A DNA stretch of 64,000 bases from the NCBI RefSeq assembly GCF_004364865.1, contig NZ_SOAU01000001.1, positions 1,612,001-1,676,000 on the forward strand, read 5' to 3'. The notes under the pieces are model-generated. The model searched no databases, was not told the DNA's origin, and saw only the letters and a program-made list of their open reading frames with translations. The translations under genes and the position numbers were made by a program. This stretch comes from Ilumatobacter fluminis. Its GTDB lineage: Bacteria; Actinomycetota; Acidimicrobiia; Acidimicrobiales; Ilumatobacteraceae. Shown one piece after another: positions 36,638-45,893 of the stretch; within the stretch, counting starts at the first letter, position 1; each line of letters begins with the position of its first letter.

Positions 36638-37672
36638 GTGCGTGTCGGAGTGCTCACCGGTGGAGGCGACTGCCCAGGGCTGAACGCGGTCCTGCGCGCC
36701 ATCGCCCGCAAGGGCGAACGCGTCTTCGGCGACGAGCTCGTCGGTTTCGTCGACGCGTGGGACGGCGTGATGGAACGTCGAACGACGCCGCTCACCATCG
36801 AGACGATGCGCGGCTCGCTGCCCCGCGGTGGCACCGTGCTCGGCACCCGTCGCGGCAGCCCGTTCGATCATCCCGACGGCGTCGACCGCGTCAAGACCGC
36901 GATGGCCGAGCTCGGCCTCGAGGCGCTCATCGTGATCGGCGGCAACGGCTCGTTGTCGGTCGCGTGCAAGCTGTACAACGAGCACGGCATCCCCGTCGTC
37001 GGTGTTCCCAAGACGATCGACAACGACATCGAGGGCACCGACGTCACCTTCGGCTTCAACACCGCCGTCCAGATCGCGACCGACGCCATCGACCGGCTCC
37101 ACACCACCGCCGAGAGTCACGACCGTGTGATGGTCGTCGAGGTGATGGGCCGACACAGTGGCTGGATCGCGACGACGGCCGGCATCGCCGGCGGTGCGAC
37201 GGCCGTCCTGATCCCGGAGCACCCATTCGACATCGACGAGGTATGCGAACGCATCATCCGTCGGCACAACCGTGGCCGGTTCGCCTCGATCATCGTCGTC
37301 GCCGAGGGCGCCACGCCCAAGGAAGGCACGTTCGACGTCGGCGAGCGCGAGATCGACCGCTTCGGTCATGTCCGGCTCGGCGGCATCGGCAACCTGCTCG
37401 CCTCCGAGATCGGCCTCCGCACCGGGTTCGAGACGCGGCCGGTGCTGCTCGGTCACGTGCAGCGCGGCGGCACCCCGACCGCGTACGACCGCGTGCTGTC
37501 GACCCGGTTCGGCGTCGCAGCGATCGACGCCGTCCACCGTGGTGCGTTCGGCACGATGGTGGCCCTGCACGGTGCCGAGATCGGGGAGACCCCGCTCGTC
37601 GACGTGATCGGCCGGACCCGGCCGGTCGACCCTGCCCTCTACACCGACGTCGCCGAGATCTTCTTCGCCTGA
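36638..37672 (+). CDS. pfkA: 6-phosphofructokinase, copy 1 (GGNGS variant)
   Basis: 344 aa from GTG 36638. Motifs 'GVLTGGGDCPGLNAVLRAI' (about 4-22), 'GVPKTIDNDIEGTDVTFGF', 'EVMGRHSGWIATTAGIA' and 'LGHVQRGGTPTAYDR' identify the actinobacterial PfkA group. The phosphoryl-donor loop reads Gly101-Gly-Asn103-Gly-Ser105, where E. coli-type ATP enzymes have Asp at 103. This could alter Mg/ATP handling or donor choice (ATP versus PPi). It is divergent from the DUF4229-like gene and separate from the second PFK at 60847. Confidence 0.92.
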   Translation: MRVGVLTGGGDCPGLNAVLRAIARKGERVFGDELVGFVDAWDGVMERRTTPLTIETMRGSLPRGGTVLGTRRGSPFDHPDGVDRVKTAMAELGLEALIVIGGNGSLSVACKLYNEHGIPVVGVPKTIDNDIEGTDVTFGFNTAVQIATDAIDRLHTTAESHDRVMVVEVMGRHSGWIATTAGIAGGATAVLIPEHPFDIDEVCERIIRRHNRGRFASIIVVAEGATPKEGTFDVGEREIDRFGHVRLGGIGNLLASEIGLRTGFETRPVLLGHVQRGGTPTAYDRVLSTRFGVAAIDAVHRGAFGTMVALHGAEIGETPLVDVIGRTRPVDPALYTDVAEIFFA

Positions 37673-38269
37673 TCAGGCGTTGCTGACGGGCCCGGCCGGG
37701 AAGGCGGGCTGGCTGGTCTGGATCAGACCGGGATAGTCGTAGACGCGCAGCGGCGAGGCCGTCGTGTCGCCGCCCGGCGTCGGTGCGGAGAGGCGCTCGT
37801 TGTCGATCTCGATCTGGACGGTCTCGATGCCGTCGAGCTCGGTCGCCGTGTACACGATCTGTGCGATCGCACGCACGAGGCTCTGGGTGTCGAGCTCGAT
37901 GATGTCGGCCGACAGGTCGACCGTCAGGTTCTGTCCCTGGATGGTCGCGTCGTTGAGTTCGGTCGTCGACGGGATGGCCGTCGTGAACTGCGCCTCGATC
38001 TCGTCATCGTTCGGTCCGCGCAGCAGGGTCTCCATCAGATCGGTCGCCGAGTCGGCTTCACGCTGCACCGAGCGGAGCAGGCGGTCGTCGCCCGGACCGA
38101 TCAGGTAGATGCGGTCGGCGCCCGCCGCGATGTCTCCCGACGACTCGTCGGACGTCTCGAGTGCCTGCTCGGCCTCGGGCAGGTCGCGCGGCGACGAGTC
38201 GGGCTGCACGCCGCACGCCGCGGCCGCGAGCAGCCCGATGGTCAGGCAGGCGAGTCGGATGCGGGTCAT
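37673..38269 (-). CDS. GerMN-domain lipoprotein (LpqB-like), module A
   Basis: 198 aa from ATG 38269, overlapping the histidine kinase stop (ATGA). Lipobox 'LAAAACGVQ' (Cys19) marks it as membrane-anchored. Residues ~50-180 are a GerMN (spore-germination/LpqB) domain: 'ADRIYLIGPGDDRLLRSVQREAD', 'METLLRGPNDDEIEAQFTTAIP', 'LTVDLSADIIELDTQSLVRAIAQIVYTATEL'. In mycobacteria LpqB follows mtrAB and modulates MtrB. This short form lacks the large C-terminal part of LpqB. Same order as the module at 45894-48055. Confidence 0.85.
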   Translation of the reverse strand: MTRIRLACLTIGLLAAAACGVQPDSSPRDLPEAEQALETSDESSGDIAAGADRIYLIGPGDDRLLRSVQREADSATDLMETLLRGPNDDEIEAQFTTAIPSTTELNDATIQGQNLTVDLSADIIELDTQSLVRAIAQIVYTATELDGIETVQIEIDNERLSAPTPGGDTTASPLRVYDYPGLIQTSQPAFPAGPVSNA

Positions 38270-39738
38270 TCGTCGAGTTCCTCCGCCGGCAACTCGATCA
38301 CGAACCGGGCGCCTGGTTCGCCGTCGAGACGGTCGGTCACCCACACCTTGCCACCGTGCATCCGGACATGTTCGTCGACCAGCGACAGGCCGAGGCCCGC
38401 ACCGTCGTTCGAGGCCCGTCGACCTGCCACGCCGCCACGGGCGAAGCGTTCGAACACGAGGTCGCGTTCGTGCTCCGGGACGCCGGCACCGTGGTCTTCG
38501 ACAGCGATCCGGACGAGTGTGATCGGCCCATCGCCGTCGGGGGTGACCTCGCTGATCGCAACCTCCGGCCGGCCGCCACCGTGGACCCGTGCGTTGTCGA
38601 TCAGGTTGGCGACGACGCGGGCGAGGCGGCGACGGTCGCCGTTGATCAGCAGCATCTCGGCTCGTTCGCTCACTGCGACCGACGTGTCGGGCAGGCTGCT
38701 CACCGACACCGCCGCCCGCACGAACTCTGCGACGAGCAGCTCTTCCATGTGAAGCCGGACCGCGCCGGCATCGAACCGGCTGATCTCGAGCAGGTCCTCG
38801 ACGAGCCCCTGGAACCGGATCACGTCGCTCTTGAGCAGATCGAGCGCCGCCTGCGCACGCTCGGGCATCTCGTCGCGCCGGGCGTCCATCACCTCGACCG
38901 AGGCCGAGAGCGTCATGAGCGGTGACCGCAGCTCGTGGCTGACGTCGGAAGCGAATCGGGCGTCGCGTTCGATGCGCGTCTGGAGCGAGTTCGCCATGTC
39001 GTTGAACGAGTTGGCGAGCACGCTCAGGTCGGGATCTTCGGTCGGTTCGAGTCGGGTGTCGAGCCGGCCGCCCGCGATCGCCTTGGCGGCCTGCGCGGCC
39101 ACACCCACGGGCCGCACCGCTCGACGAGCAGCGAACGACCCCAGTGCGATGCCGAGCGCCGTGGTGATCAGGGTGCCGAGCAGCAGTGACAGCCGCACTG
39201 ACTGCAGCGTCTCCTCGACCTCGCCGAGGCTGAAGAACTCGAAGTACGCGGACTCGTCGTCGTCGAGCGGGTATCCGACGAGCAGGTTCGGTTCGCCACG
39301 AACGTCGACGATCTTGCGGGAGGCGACGCCCTCGAGGATCACGCGCTCGCTCAGGTCGTCGGGGACCTCGGTCTCGTCGTAGAACGTCTCGCCCTCGCGC
39401 CAGTCGGCGTTGTACCAGATCAGGGGGCGGTCGACGCCGATGCTCTCGAGCGCCTCCAGCGCCTGCGCCGAGTTCGGCGGACCCGCTCGCAACGCCTGCT
39501 GGGTCTGGATGGCGTGCAACCTGGCGGCGTCGCGCGAGGCCGTGTCGTGCTGCTGCACCACCGACGTCCGGGCGAAGCCGTAGGTGAGGAACGCGAGCAG
39601 CACCGACAGGCCCAGTGCGCCGAACGAGAACGTCAGCAGGATGCGGCGACGCAGACCCCACCCGCCGCGTGCGGGAGGTGCGGGACCGTCCTGGAGCGAG
39701 CCGATCGTGGCCGGTGGGGCGCTGGCGATCGTGCTCAC
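38266..39738 (-). CDS. MtrB-like sensor histidine kinase, module A
   Basis: 490 aa. TM1 about 33-55, extracytoplasmic sensor ~56-182, TM2 about 183-203, HAMP (~204-256), HisKA with phospho-acceptor His268 in 'FASDVSHELRSPL', and HATPase with 'NLIDNARVHGGG' and 'GAGLGLSLVDEHV'. Pairs with the response regulator 34 nt upstream and overlaps the GerMN lipoprotein by 4 nt; together they resemble mtrA-mtrB-lpqB, which controls cell-wall and osmotic responses in actinobacteria. The stimulus is unknown. Confidence 0.9.
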   Translation of the reverse strand: MSTIASAPPATIGSLQDGPAPPARGGWGLRRRILLTFSFGALGLSVLLAFLTYGFARTSVVQQHDTASRDAARLHAIQTQQALRAGPPNSAQALEALESIGVDRPLIWYNADWREGETFYDETEVPDDLSERVILEGVASRKIVDVRGEPNLLVGYPLDDDESAYFEFFSLGEVEETLQSVRLSLLLGTLITTALGIALGSFAARRAVRPVGVAAQAAKAIAGGRLDTRLEPTEDPDLSVLANSFNDMANSLQTRIERDARFASDVSHELRSPLMTLSASVEVMDARRDEMPERAQAALDLLKSDVIRFQGLVEDLLEISRFDAGAVRLHMEELLVAEFVRAAVSVSSLPDTSVAVSERAEMLLINGDRRRLARVVANLIDNARVHGGGRPEVAISEVTPDGDGPITLVRIAVEDHGAGVPEHERDLVFERFARGGVAGRRASNDGAGLGLSLVDEHVRMHGGKVWVTDRLDGEPGARFVIELPAEELDE

Positions 39739-39772
39739 GGCGTCAACTCGAACGAGGCGCCCACCGCGCCGC

Positions 39773-40462
39773 TCAGGTCTGGAGGCGGTAGCCGAGGCCG
39801 CGCACCGTCACGACGTGGCGGGGGTTGGCGGGATCGTTCTCGACCTTGGTGCGCAGACGGCGGACGTGCACGTCGACCAGACGGCCGTCACCGAAGTAGT
39901 CGTAGCCCCACACCTTGTCGAGCAGGGCCTCACGGCTGAACACCTTGCCCGGGTTCTCGGCGAGTTCGCACAGCAACCGGAACTCGGTCTTGGTGAGGTG
40001 CACCTCGTCGCCGTCCTTGAGGACCTTGCCCTCCTCGGGGACGAGTTCGAGGTCGCCGAACACCAGGCGAGCGTGCGACGGGCCCGACGGGCGCACACGG
40101 CGGAGCAGCGCCCGGATCCGGGCCGACAGCTCCTTGGCCTGGAACGGCTTGGTGAGGTAGTCGTCGGCGCCGGCTTCGAGACCGGCGACGATGTCATGGG
40201 TGTCGTTGCGCGCCGTGACCATTACGACGGGGACGTCGCTCGTGCGGCGGATCGTGCGACACAGCTCGAATCCGTCGATGCCGGGCAGCATGATGTCGAT
40301 CAGGACGACGTCGGGGACGACCTGGTTGAACAGCTCGATCGCGACCTCGCCGCTCTCGGCTTCGTCGACCGTCCAGCCCTCGTCTTCGAGCGCGAGTTTG
40401 ACCGCCGAACGGATGCGTTCGTCGTCTTCCACGGCGAGGATGCGGGTACCCACGGCCTCCAT
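39773..40462 (-). CDS. MtrA-like OmpR-family response regulator, module A
   Basis: 229 aa. Receiver with phosphorylation site Asp56 in 'VLIDIMLPGIDG', acidic pair 'EDDER' (12-16), Lys in 'YLTKPFQAKEL'. C-terminal OmpR winged helix 'LTKTEFRLLCELAENPGKVFSREALLDKVWGYDY' region with 'VDVHVRRLRTK' and 'RGLGYRL'. Upstream gene of the module A operon, preceded on the same strand by inositol monophosphatase (36 nt). Near-identical architecture to the regulator at 48357. Confidence 0.92.
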   Translation of the reverse strand: MEAVGTRILAVEDDERIRSAVKLALEDEGWTVDEAESGEVAIELFNQVVPDVVLIDIMLPGIDGFELCRTIRRTSDVPVVMVTARNDTHDIVAGLEAGADDYLTKPFQAKELSARIRALLRRVRPSGPSHARLVFGDLELVPEEGKVLKDGDEVHLTKTEFRLLCELAENPGKVFSREALLDKVWGYDYFGDGRLVDVHVRRLRTKVENDPANPRHVVTVRGLGYRLQT

Positions 40463-40498
40463 GATGCCGCAAAACGACGCCGTTCGGCGGGCAATAGG

Positions 40499-41320
40499 TC
40501 AGGAAGTGCCTGGTGAGGCGTCGATCGCCCGCTGCAGCACGGCCAGAAACGCCGCGTGGACCTGCGGCGCGGCGGCCACCGTGTCGTCGGGTCGGGCACG
40601 GCCGCCCACGCTGTCGCTGGTGATCGCGCCGGCTTCGCGGGCGATGAGCTCGCCCGCCGCGGCGTCCCACGAGTTCAGGTGACGCTCGTAGTAGACGTCG
40701 AGGCGACCGCACGCGACCATGCACAGGTCGTACGCGGCGGAGCCCAGCCGACGGATGTCGCGGACGTCGCCGATCAGCTCGGCGACGATGCCGGCCTGGA
40801 CTCGACGCACGTCGGCGGCGTAGGCGAACCCGGTGCCGACGAGGGCGAGCGCGACGTCGCTGCGGTCGCTCGCCTCGATGGCGACGCCGTTGCGGGTGGC
40901 GCCGCCGCCGAGGTGGGCGCTGAAGAGCTCGTCAACCGGTGGCACGGCGACCGCACCGGCGATCATCTCGTCACCGTGGGCGACGGCGACCGAGCACGAC
41001 CAGGCCTGGTGGTCGTAGACGTAGTTCGTCGTGCCGTCGATCGGGTCGACGTGCCAGGCGAAGCCCGACGTGCCGGTGTCGTCCGTGCCTTCCTCGCCGA
41101 CGATCGCATCGTCGGGACGGATACGGCGGAGTTCACCGACGATGTGGGCCTCTGCGGCGCGGTCGAACTCGGTGACGAGGTCGGTGCTGGTCGACTTGGT
41201 GTCGCCGCCGAACGAGCTACCGGCCGCCCGTCGACCGTCGAGCGCGATGGCGCCGGCTTCGCGTGCGAGGCGCTCGGCCAGCGCCCGGAGTTCGCGGCGC
41301 TCGTCGTCGGAGACGCTCAT
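40499..41320 (-). CDS. Inositol monophosphatase family protein
   Basis: 273 aa from ATG 41320. Mg-dependent Li-sensitive-type phosphatase fold: 'DLVTEFDRAAE', 'IVGEEGTDD' (metal Glu), 'HVDPIDGTTNYVYDH' (metal Asp/Asp) and 'LNSWDAAAGELIAREAGA' (catalytic Asp). It could act on inositol-1-phosphate (substrate for phosphatidylinositol and mycothiol synthesis) or on a related sugar phosphate. It overlaps the downstream stop of the small membrane gene by 4 nt. Confidence 0.88.
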   Translation of the reverse strand: MSVSDDERRELRALAERLAREAGAIALDGRRAAGSSFGGDTKSTSTDLVTEFDRAAEAHIVGELRRIRPDDAIVGEEGTDDTGTSGFAWHVDPIDGTTNYVYDHQAWSCSVAVAHGDEMIAGAVAVPPVDELFSAHLGGGATRNGVAIEASDRSDVALALVGTGFAYAADVRRVQAGIVAELIGDVRDIRRLGSAAYDLCMVACGRLDVYYERHLNSWDAAAGELIAREAGAITSDSVGGRARPDDTVAAAPQVHAAFLAVLQRAIDASPGTS

Positions 41321-41598
41321 CGGGGAGCGTGCCCGGCGCGTTCGCGGTCGTTGATCTCGCGCCATTCGCCCATCGCACGCAGGGCGAGCACCGCGACGAT
41401 GGCGAGACCGGCGGCGCACAGGACGGCACCGATGAGCAGCCCGAAGCCCTTGGCGACCGTGTTGTCGCCGCTCGTCTGGAGATCGACGAGTGCGTAGCCG
41501 ATGAGGCCGCCGGCCAGGCCGCCGAGGAGGATCGTCACGAACGCGATCGCTCGGGCGGCAACGGGCGGAATCGCGGAGAGGGGTCGGGATTCGCTCAC
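41317..41598 (-). CDS. Small membrane protein, unknown
   Basis: 93 aa from GTG 41598. Two TM helices (about 16-38 and 52-73) and a short polar C-tail 'MGEWREINDRERAGHAPR'. Its stop overlaps the inositol monophosphatase start (ATGA), so the two are translationally coupled. No recognised family. Confidence 0.65.
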   Translation of the reverse strand: MSESRPLSAIPPVAARAIAFVTILLGGLAGGLIGYALVDLQTSGDNTVAKGFGLLIGAVLCAAGLAIVAVLALRAMGEWREINDRERAGHAPR

Positions 41599-41708
41599 GA
41601 CTCCGAGGCTACCGACGCCGCCTGGACGCCGCAGGCAGGAGTCCGAGGCGTGCCCCGCTCGGTCCGGTCGACATCTTCCGGTGGGGGTGGCCGATAGTGT
41701 TCGCGGCC

Positions 41709-42446
41709 GTGCGAGTGACGGTGGTGATCCCCACCTATCAGGAGGCGGGCAACATCGAGGCGGTGCTCCGAGGGGTGCGAGCCTCGTTGCCCGACGCCCG
41801 CGTGCTCGTCGTCGACGACGCAAGCCCCGACGGCACGGCCGACATCGCCCGGTCACTGGCGGACGAACTCGGGGCGGTCGACGTCGTCGATCGGCCCGCC
41901 AAGTCGGGTCTCGGGAGCGCCTATCGCGACGGTTTCCGTCGTGCGATCGACGACGGCGCCGAGATCTGCGTCCAGCTCGATGCCGACATGTCTCACGACC
42001 CGACCCTGTTGCCGGTGCTCGTCGCCAACGTCGAACTGGGTGCCGACCTGGCGATCGGCAGTCGGTACGTGCCCGGTGGTCGCACGGTCGACTGGCCGGG
42101 CAGCCGCCGGGCTCTGTCGCGCTGGGGCAACCGGTATGCCGCCGGCGTGCTCGGCCTCGCGGTCAACGACGCAACGGCCGGCTATCGGGCCTATTCGAGC
42201 GAAGCGCTCGAACGGATGGGGTTCGAGGCCGTCCGAGCCGAGGGATACGGCTTCCAGGTCGAGATGACGCACCGGCTCGTCCGCGCCGAGGGGAAGGTCG
42301 TCGAGTTCCCGATCACGTTCCGGGAACGGACGGCGGGCGAGTCGAAGCTCTCCGGCGGCATCGTGCGAGAGGCGGCCGGTCTGGTCGTGCGGCTCTGGCT
42401 CGCCGATCGCCGCGGTCGTCGCGAGCGGCGTCGACGCGGCTTCTGA
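41709..42446 (+). CDS. GT2 glycosyltransferase, polyprenol-phosphate mannose synthase type
   Basis: 245 aa from GTG 41709. GT2 features: 'VTVVIPTYQEAGNIEAVLRG' near the start, 'VVDDASPDGTADIARSL' with 'DDASPDGT', metal-binding 'VQLDADMSHDP', 'AIGSRYVPGG' and the C-terminal 'FRERTAGESKLSGG'. This matches dolichol/polyprenol-phosphate mannose synthases (Ppm1/DPM1 type, soluble form). It would supply polyprenyl-P-mannose for envelope glycolipids and fits PimB in the same window. No C-terminal TM segment. Confidence 0.85.
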   Translation: MRVTVVIPTYQEAGNIEAVLRGVRASLPDARVLVVDDASPDGTADIARSLADELGAVDVVDRPAKSGLGSAYRDGFRRAIDDGAEICVQLDADMSHDPTLLPVLVANVELGADLAIGSRYVPGGRTVDWPGSRRALSRWGNRYAAGVLGLAVNDATAGYRAYSSEALERMGFEAVRAEGYGFQVEMTHRLVRAEGKVVEFPITFRERTAGESKLSGGIVREAAGLVVRLWLADRRGRRERRRRGF

Positions 42447-42453
42447 CCCGCCG

Positions 42454-43869
42454 TCAGTCGTCGGCGGGCTTCACCTCGTACTGCTGCACGCGTGCCGGCC
42501 GCATCGGCGCCAGCGAGAACGTGACGACGAACCGTCGATCGTCGCCGTCGTGGCAGACGACTCGTGCCGCAGCGTCGCTGGTCGGCTCGATCGTGTCGAT
42601 CGACAACGCGCCGTGCCGTCGCGCCCGTTCGGCACGGCGGGTATGGGCATCGTCGGGGTCGACGTTGTCGGCGAACAGATCGGTCAGCGTGTCGGCGTCG
42701 ACCTCACTGCCCGAGGCCCACCTCGACAGCACGTCGACGAGCAGGCGGCCTGCGTCGTCGAGTTCGGCGCTCGGTGACGGCGTCGGGACGCTGTCGGCTC
42801 CGAGTTCGTGGAGCCGGTCGTGGATCCGAGCACCCAGCTCGGTCATCGGGGCGTAGGTGGTGTTCGACAGGGTCACGATGCCGAGCGAGCCGCCCGGCGT
42901 CCACCGCATGTTCGAGCCGTAGCCGGGCAACCCGCCGCTGTGGGAGATGACCGTGCCGAGTTCGGGTTCGTCGAGGATCCGCACGCCGTAGCCGTAGCTC
43001 GACGGGAACCGGACACCGCGCAGGGTGCGCTGCCCCACGTAGCGCTGCGGCGTCTGCATCTCGCGTCTCGACGCCCGCGAGAGCGGACCGTCGTCGGCGC
43101 CGTCGCGGGCCGGGAACGCATCGGCCAGCCACGACACCCATCGTGCGAGGTCGGCGACTGTCGTCCAGATGCCACCCATCGGGGCGATCAGCCCGTCGGG
43201 CGGGGTCGGCAGCTCCTCCGCCCACACGCCGTCGTCGCAGCGCATCGGCCGCGCCCAATCGTCGTGGTCGGGCTGGTCCCAGGTCGTCCGGGTCATCCCG
43301 AGCGGGTCGAGCAGGCGCGTCGACACGTGTTCCCGCAGCCGGACCCCGGTGGCGCGGTGGATCACCCGTCCGAGCAGGGCGAACCCGAAGTTCGAGTACT
43401 CGTGACAGGATCCGGTGGGTCGGGCGAACACGAGGCCACCGGCGATGATGCGGTCGAACTCGTCGTCGGTGAGGTCGAGGTGCCGGTCGGCCCACGGGTC
43501 GTCGGTGACGAGTCCGCTCGACATGCACAGCAGGTCGCGGACCGTGATCGGCGGCGCGTCGGAGGTCGGCGACCGGACGTCGGCCAGCTCGGGGGCGTAC
43601 TCGCCGAGGGGCGCGTCGAGCCGCAGGACGCCGTCGTCGCGCAGCAGCAACGTGACGGCCGCCGAGAACGACTTGGTCATCGACGCGATCCGGTACACCG
43701 TGTGCTCGGTCGGCGCCGACTCGCCGACCTCGCCGGTCGATCCGGTCAGCGTCAGCTCGCCGTGGCGGACGATGCCCCAGGCGATCGAGGAACAGGTGCG
43801 TCCAGCGGCGAAGTCGGCAACGAGCCGGTCGATCTCGTCGACGTCGATGAGGGGGTCCTGGTCGGTCAC
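42454..43869 (-). CDS. Serine hydrolase of the beta-lactamase/penicillin-binding family
   Basis: 471 aa from GTG 43869. Class C beta-lactamase-like fold with the SxxK catalytic motif Ser63-Met-Thr-Lys66 and Tyr-x-Asn as Tyr158-Ser-Asn160. A His-Ser-Gly stretch ('TVISHSGGLPGYGSNM') forms the third motif. No signal peptide, so it is probably cytosolic; esterase, amidase or peptidase activity is possible. The last ~100 residues form an extra beta-domain. It is divergent from the carbonic anhydrase gene. Confidence 0.87.
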   Translation of the reverse strand: MTDQDPLIDVDEIDRLVADFAAGRTCSSIAWGIVRHGELTLTGSTGEVGESAPTEHTVYRIASMTKSFSAAVTLLLRDDGVLRLDAPLGEYAPELADVRSPTSDAPPITVRDLLCMSSGLVTDDPWADRHLDLTDDEFDRIIAGGLVFARPTGSCHEYSNFGFALLGRVIHRATGVRLREHVSTRLLDPLGMTRTTWDQPDHDDWARPMRCDDGVWAEELPTPPDGLIAPMGGIWTTVADLARWVSWLADAFPARDGADDGPLSRASRREMQTPQRYVGQRTLRGVRFPSSYGYGVRILDEPELGTVISHSGGLPGYGSNMRWTPGGSLGIVTLSNTTYAPMTELGARIHDRLHELGADSVPTPSPSAELDDAGRLLVDVLSRWASGSEVDADTLTDLFADNVDPDDAHTRRAERARRHGALSIDTIEPTSDAAARVVCHDGDDRRFVVTFSLAPMRPARVQQYEVKPADD

Positions 43870-43960
43870 CCCGCCATCATGGTCGATCGTGTTCCCGGCG
43901 CGCCGGGCGACGGGTCGACGGGCAGGTGTGGAACCGGGGTGGTTCGGCTATTTTCCGGTC

Positions 43961-44491
43961 ATGGACCTCGACCCCGCCACCGCTGCCGACGCCGCCTCGT
44001 TCACGCCGAGCGCCGACGAGTTCGTGCGTCGCAACAACGAGTACGCCGAGCACTTCGCCCATGGCGGACTGCCGGTGCAGCCCGCCCGACACGTCGCGAT
44101 CGTCGCGTGCATGGACTCGCGGATGCCGATCTTCCAGATCCTCGGCATGGAGTACGGCGAGGCGCACGTCATCCGCAACGCCGGTGGCGTCATCACCGAC
44201 GACGTCATCCGCTCGTTGACCCTGTCGCAGCGCTACCTCGGCACCCGCGAGATCATCCTCATGCACCACACCGACTGCGGCCTGCAGCGGGTGACCGAGG
44301 ACCAGCTGAAGAGCGAGCTCGAAGCCGAGCTCGGCATCAAGCCGTGGTGGTCGGTCGAGTCGTTCACCGACCCGTACGCCGACACCCGTCAGTCGATCGA
44401 GCGGTTGAAGCTGACGCCGTTCCTGCCGTTCAAGGAGCACATCCGCGGCTTCGTGTACGACGTCGACACCGGTCGCCTCGACGAGGTCTGA
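43961..44491 (+). CDS. Beta-class carbonic anhydrase
   Basis: 176 aa from ATG 43961. Interconverts CO2 and bicarbonate. Zinc ligands Cys50, His103 and Cys106 with the Asp52-Arg54 dyad ('ACMDSRMP', 'MHHTDCGLQ') and 'IRNAGG' are all present. The short length resembles the type II-like bacterial subfamily. It could supply bicarbonate to PEP carboxylase (62080). Confidence 0.93.
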   Translation: MDLDPATAADAASFTPSADEFVRRNNEYAEHFAHGGLPVQPARHVAIVACMDSRMPIFQILGMEYGEAHVIRNAGGVITDDVIRSLTLSQRYLGTREIILMHHTDCGLQRVTEDQLKSELEAELGIKPWWSVESFTDPYADTRQSIERLKLTPFLPFKEHIRGFVYDVDTGRLDEV

Positions 44492-44518
44492 CGACCTCGC
44501 CGAGGCCCGGCAACGGCC

Positions 44519-44977
44519 TCACTCGTACGAGCGGAAGATGATCTCGGCGACGCAGCTCGGCTTGGCGGCGCCCTCACACTCGAAGGTGAACTCGAGCGTG
44601 GTCTGCACGCCGCCGGCGATGTCGTCGACCTGGAGCAGCTTGACGCCGAGGCGGACCTTCGAGCCGACCGGCACAGGCGACGGGAAGCGGACCTTGTTGG
44701 CGCCGTAGTTGACGCCCATCGAGAACCCGGTGATCGAGACGACCTGCGGGTAGAGCATCGGTCCGAGCGACAGGGTCAGGTAGCCGTGGGCGATCGGGCC
44801 GCCGAACGGGCCGGCCTTGGCCTTTTCGACGTCGACGTGGATCCACTGGTGGTCGCCGGTGGCCTCCGCGAACTGGTTGACCTGTTCCTGGGTCACTTCG
44901 ACGTAGGGGCTGTAGCCGAGATGTTCGCCGACGAGCGACTTGAGTTCGTCGGCACCGTTGATCACGCGTGCTGTCAT
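44519..44977 (-). CDS. MaoC-like (R-hydratase) dehydratase
   Basis: 152 aa from ATG 44977. Hot-dog fold with the hydratase signature 'FAEATGDHQWIHVDVEKAKAG' (Asp42/His47-type catalytic pair) and 'GGPIAHGYLTLSLGPML'. Predicted (R)-specific enoyl-CoA hydration; the exact chain specificity is unknown. It is divergent from era, with 64 bp between starts. Confidence 0.9.
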   Translation of the reverse strand: MTARVINGADELKSLVGEHLGYSPYVEVTQEQVNQFAEATGDHQWIHVDVEKAKAGPFGGPIAHGYLTLSLGPMLYPQVVSITGFSMGVNYGANKVRFPSPVPVGSKVRLGVKLLQVDDIAGGVQTTLEFTFECEGAAKPSCVAEIIFRSYE

Positions 44978-45041
44978 GCGGCCAAGCTTGCCACCGGTGT
45001 GGGGGAGCGGACGAATGGGCGGTGCGCCGTAGCCTGTCGGC

Positions 45042-45890
45042 ATGTCGGAGTTCCGCTCGGGATTCATCACGTTCGTCGGTCGGCCCAATGTCGGCAAGTC
45101 GTCGCTCGTCAACGCGATCTGCGGCCGCAAGATCTCGATCGTGTCCGACAAGCCGCAGACGACCCGCCACCGGATCATGGGCGTGCTGACCCGACCCGAC
45201 GCCCAGCTCGTCTTCGTCGACACGCCCGGACTGCACAAGCCGGTCTCGGCGCTGGGCGAACGTGTGAACGCCACGGCCCTCGAGTCGACCGAAGACGTCG
45301 ACGTGCAGTGCCTGGTGCTCGACGCCACGAAGCCGTTCGGCAAGGGCGACCGCTGGGTCGCCGACCGCCTGCACCTGCCGCGCGCGGTGGTGATCGTCAA
45401 CAAGATCGACGCGGCGTCCGAACAGCAGGTCATCGCCATGCTCGGCGCCGCATCCGAGCTCGATGCCGAGGCGTACTTCCCGGTGTCGGCCAAGTCGGGC
45501 AAGGGGATCGGCCCGCTCGTCGACCACCTGACGGGTCGCCTGCCCGAGGGGCCGAAGTTCTTCGGTGACGACGAAGCGTCCGACATGCCCGAGGAGCAGT
45601 TCGTCGCCGAGCTGGTTCGCGAGCAGCTGCTCGCGGTCACCCGTGACGAGCTCCCCTATTCGATCGCCACCCGCGTCACCGAGTGGGAGTGGCCTCGCAT
45701 ACGCGTCGACATCGTGGTCGAGCGCGAGAGCCAGAAGGGCATGGTGATCGGCAAGGGCGGCTCGGTGCTCAAAGAGGTCGGCAAACGCGCCCGTGCCCAG
45801 ATGCCGGAGGGCGTCTATCTCGAACTGCGCGTGAAGGTCGACAAGGACTGGCAGCGCCGAGCCGACCGCGTCGAGCGACTCGGGTACTGA
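45042..45890 (+). CDS. era: GTPase Era
   Basis: 282 aa. Ribosome-associated GTPase needed for 16S rRNA maturation. G1 'GRPNVGKSS' (13-21), G2 'QTTRHRI', G3 'DTPG', G4 'NKID', then a KH domain with 'GMVIGKGGSVLKEVGKRAR'. No fused or missing parts. It converges with the GerMN lipoprotein gene, 3 nt between stops. In many actinobacteria era precedes recO, but here recO is 7 kb away. Confidence 0.95.
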   Translation: MSEFRSGFITFVGRPNVGKSSLVNAICGRKISIVSDKPQTTRHRIMGVLTRPDAQLVFVDTPGLHKPVSALGERVNATALESTEDVDVQCLVLDATKPFGKGDRWVADRLHLPRAVVIVNKIDAASEQQVIAMLGAASELDAEAYFPVSAKSGKGIGPLVDHLTGRLPEGPKFFGDDEASDMPEEQFVAELVREQLLAVTRDELPYSIATRVTEWEWPRIRVDIVVERESQKGMVIGKGGSVLKEVGKRARAQMPEGVYLELRVKVDKDWQRRADRVERLGY

Positions 45891-45893
45891 CGC

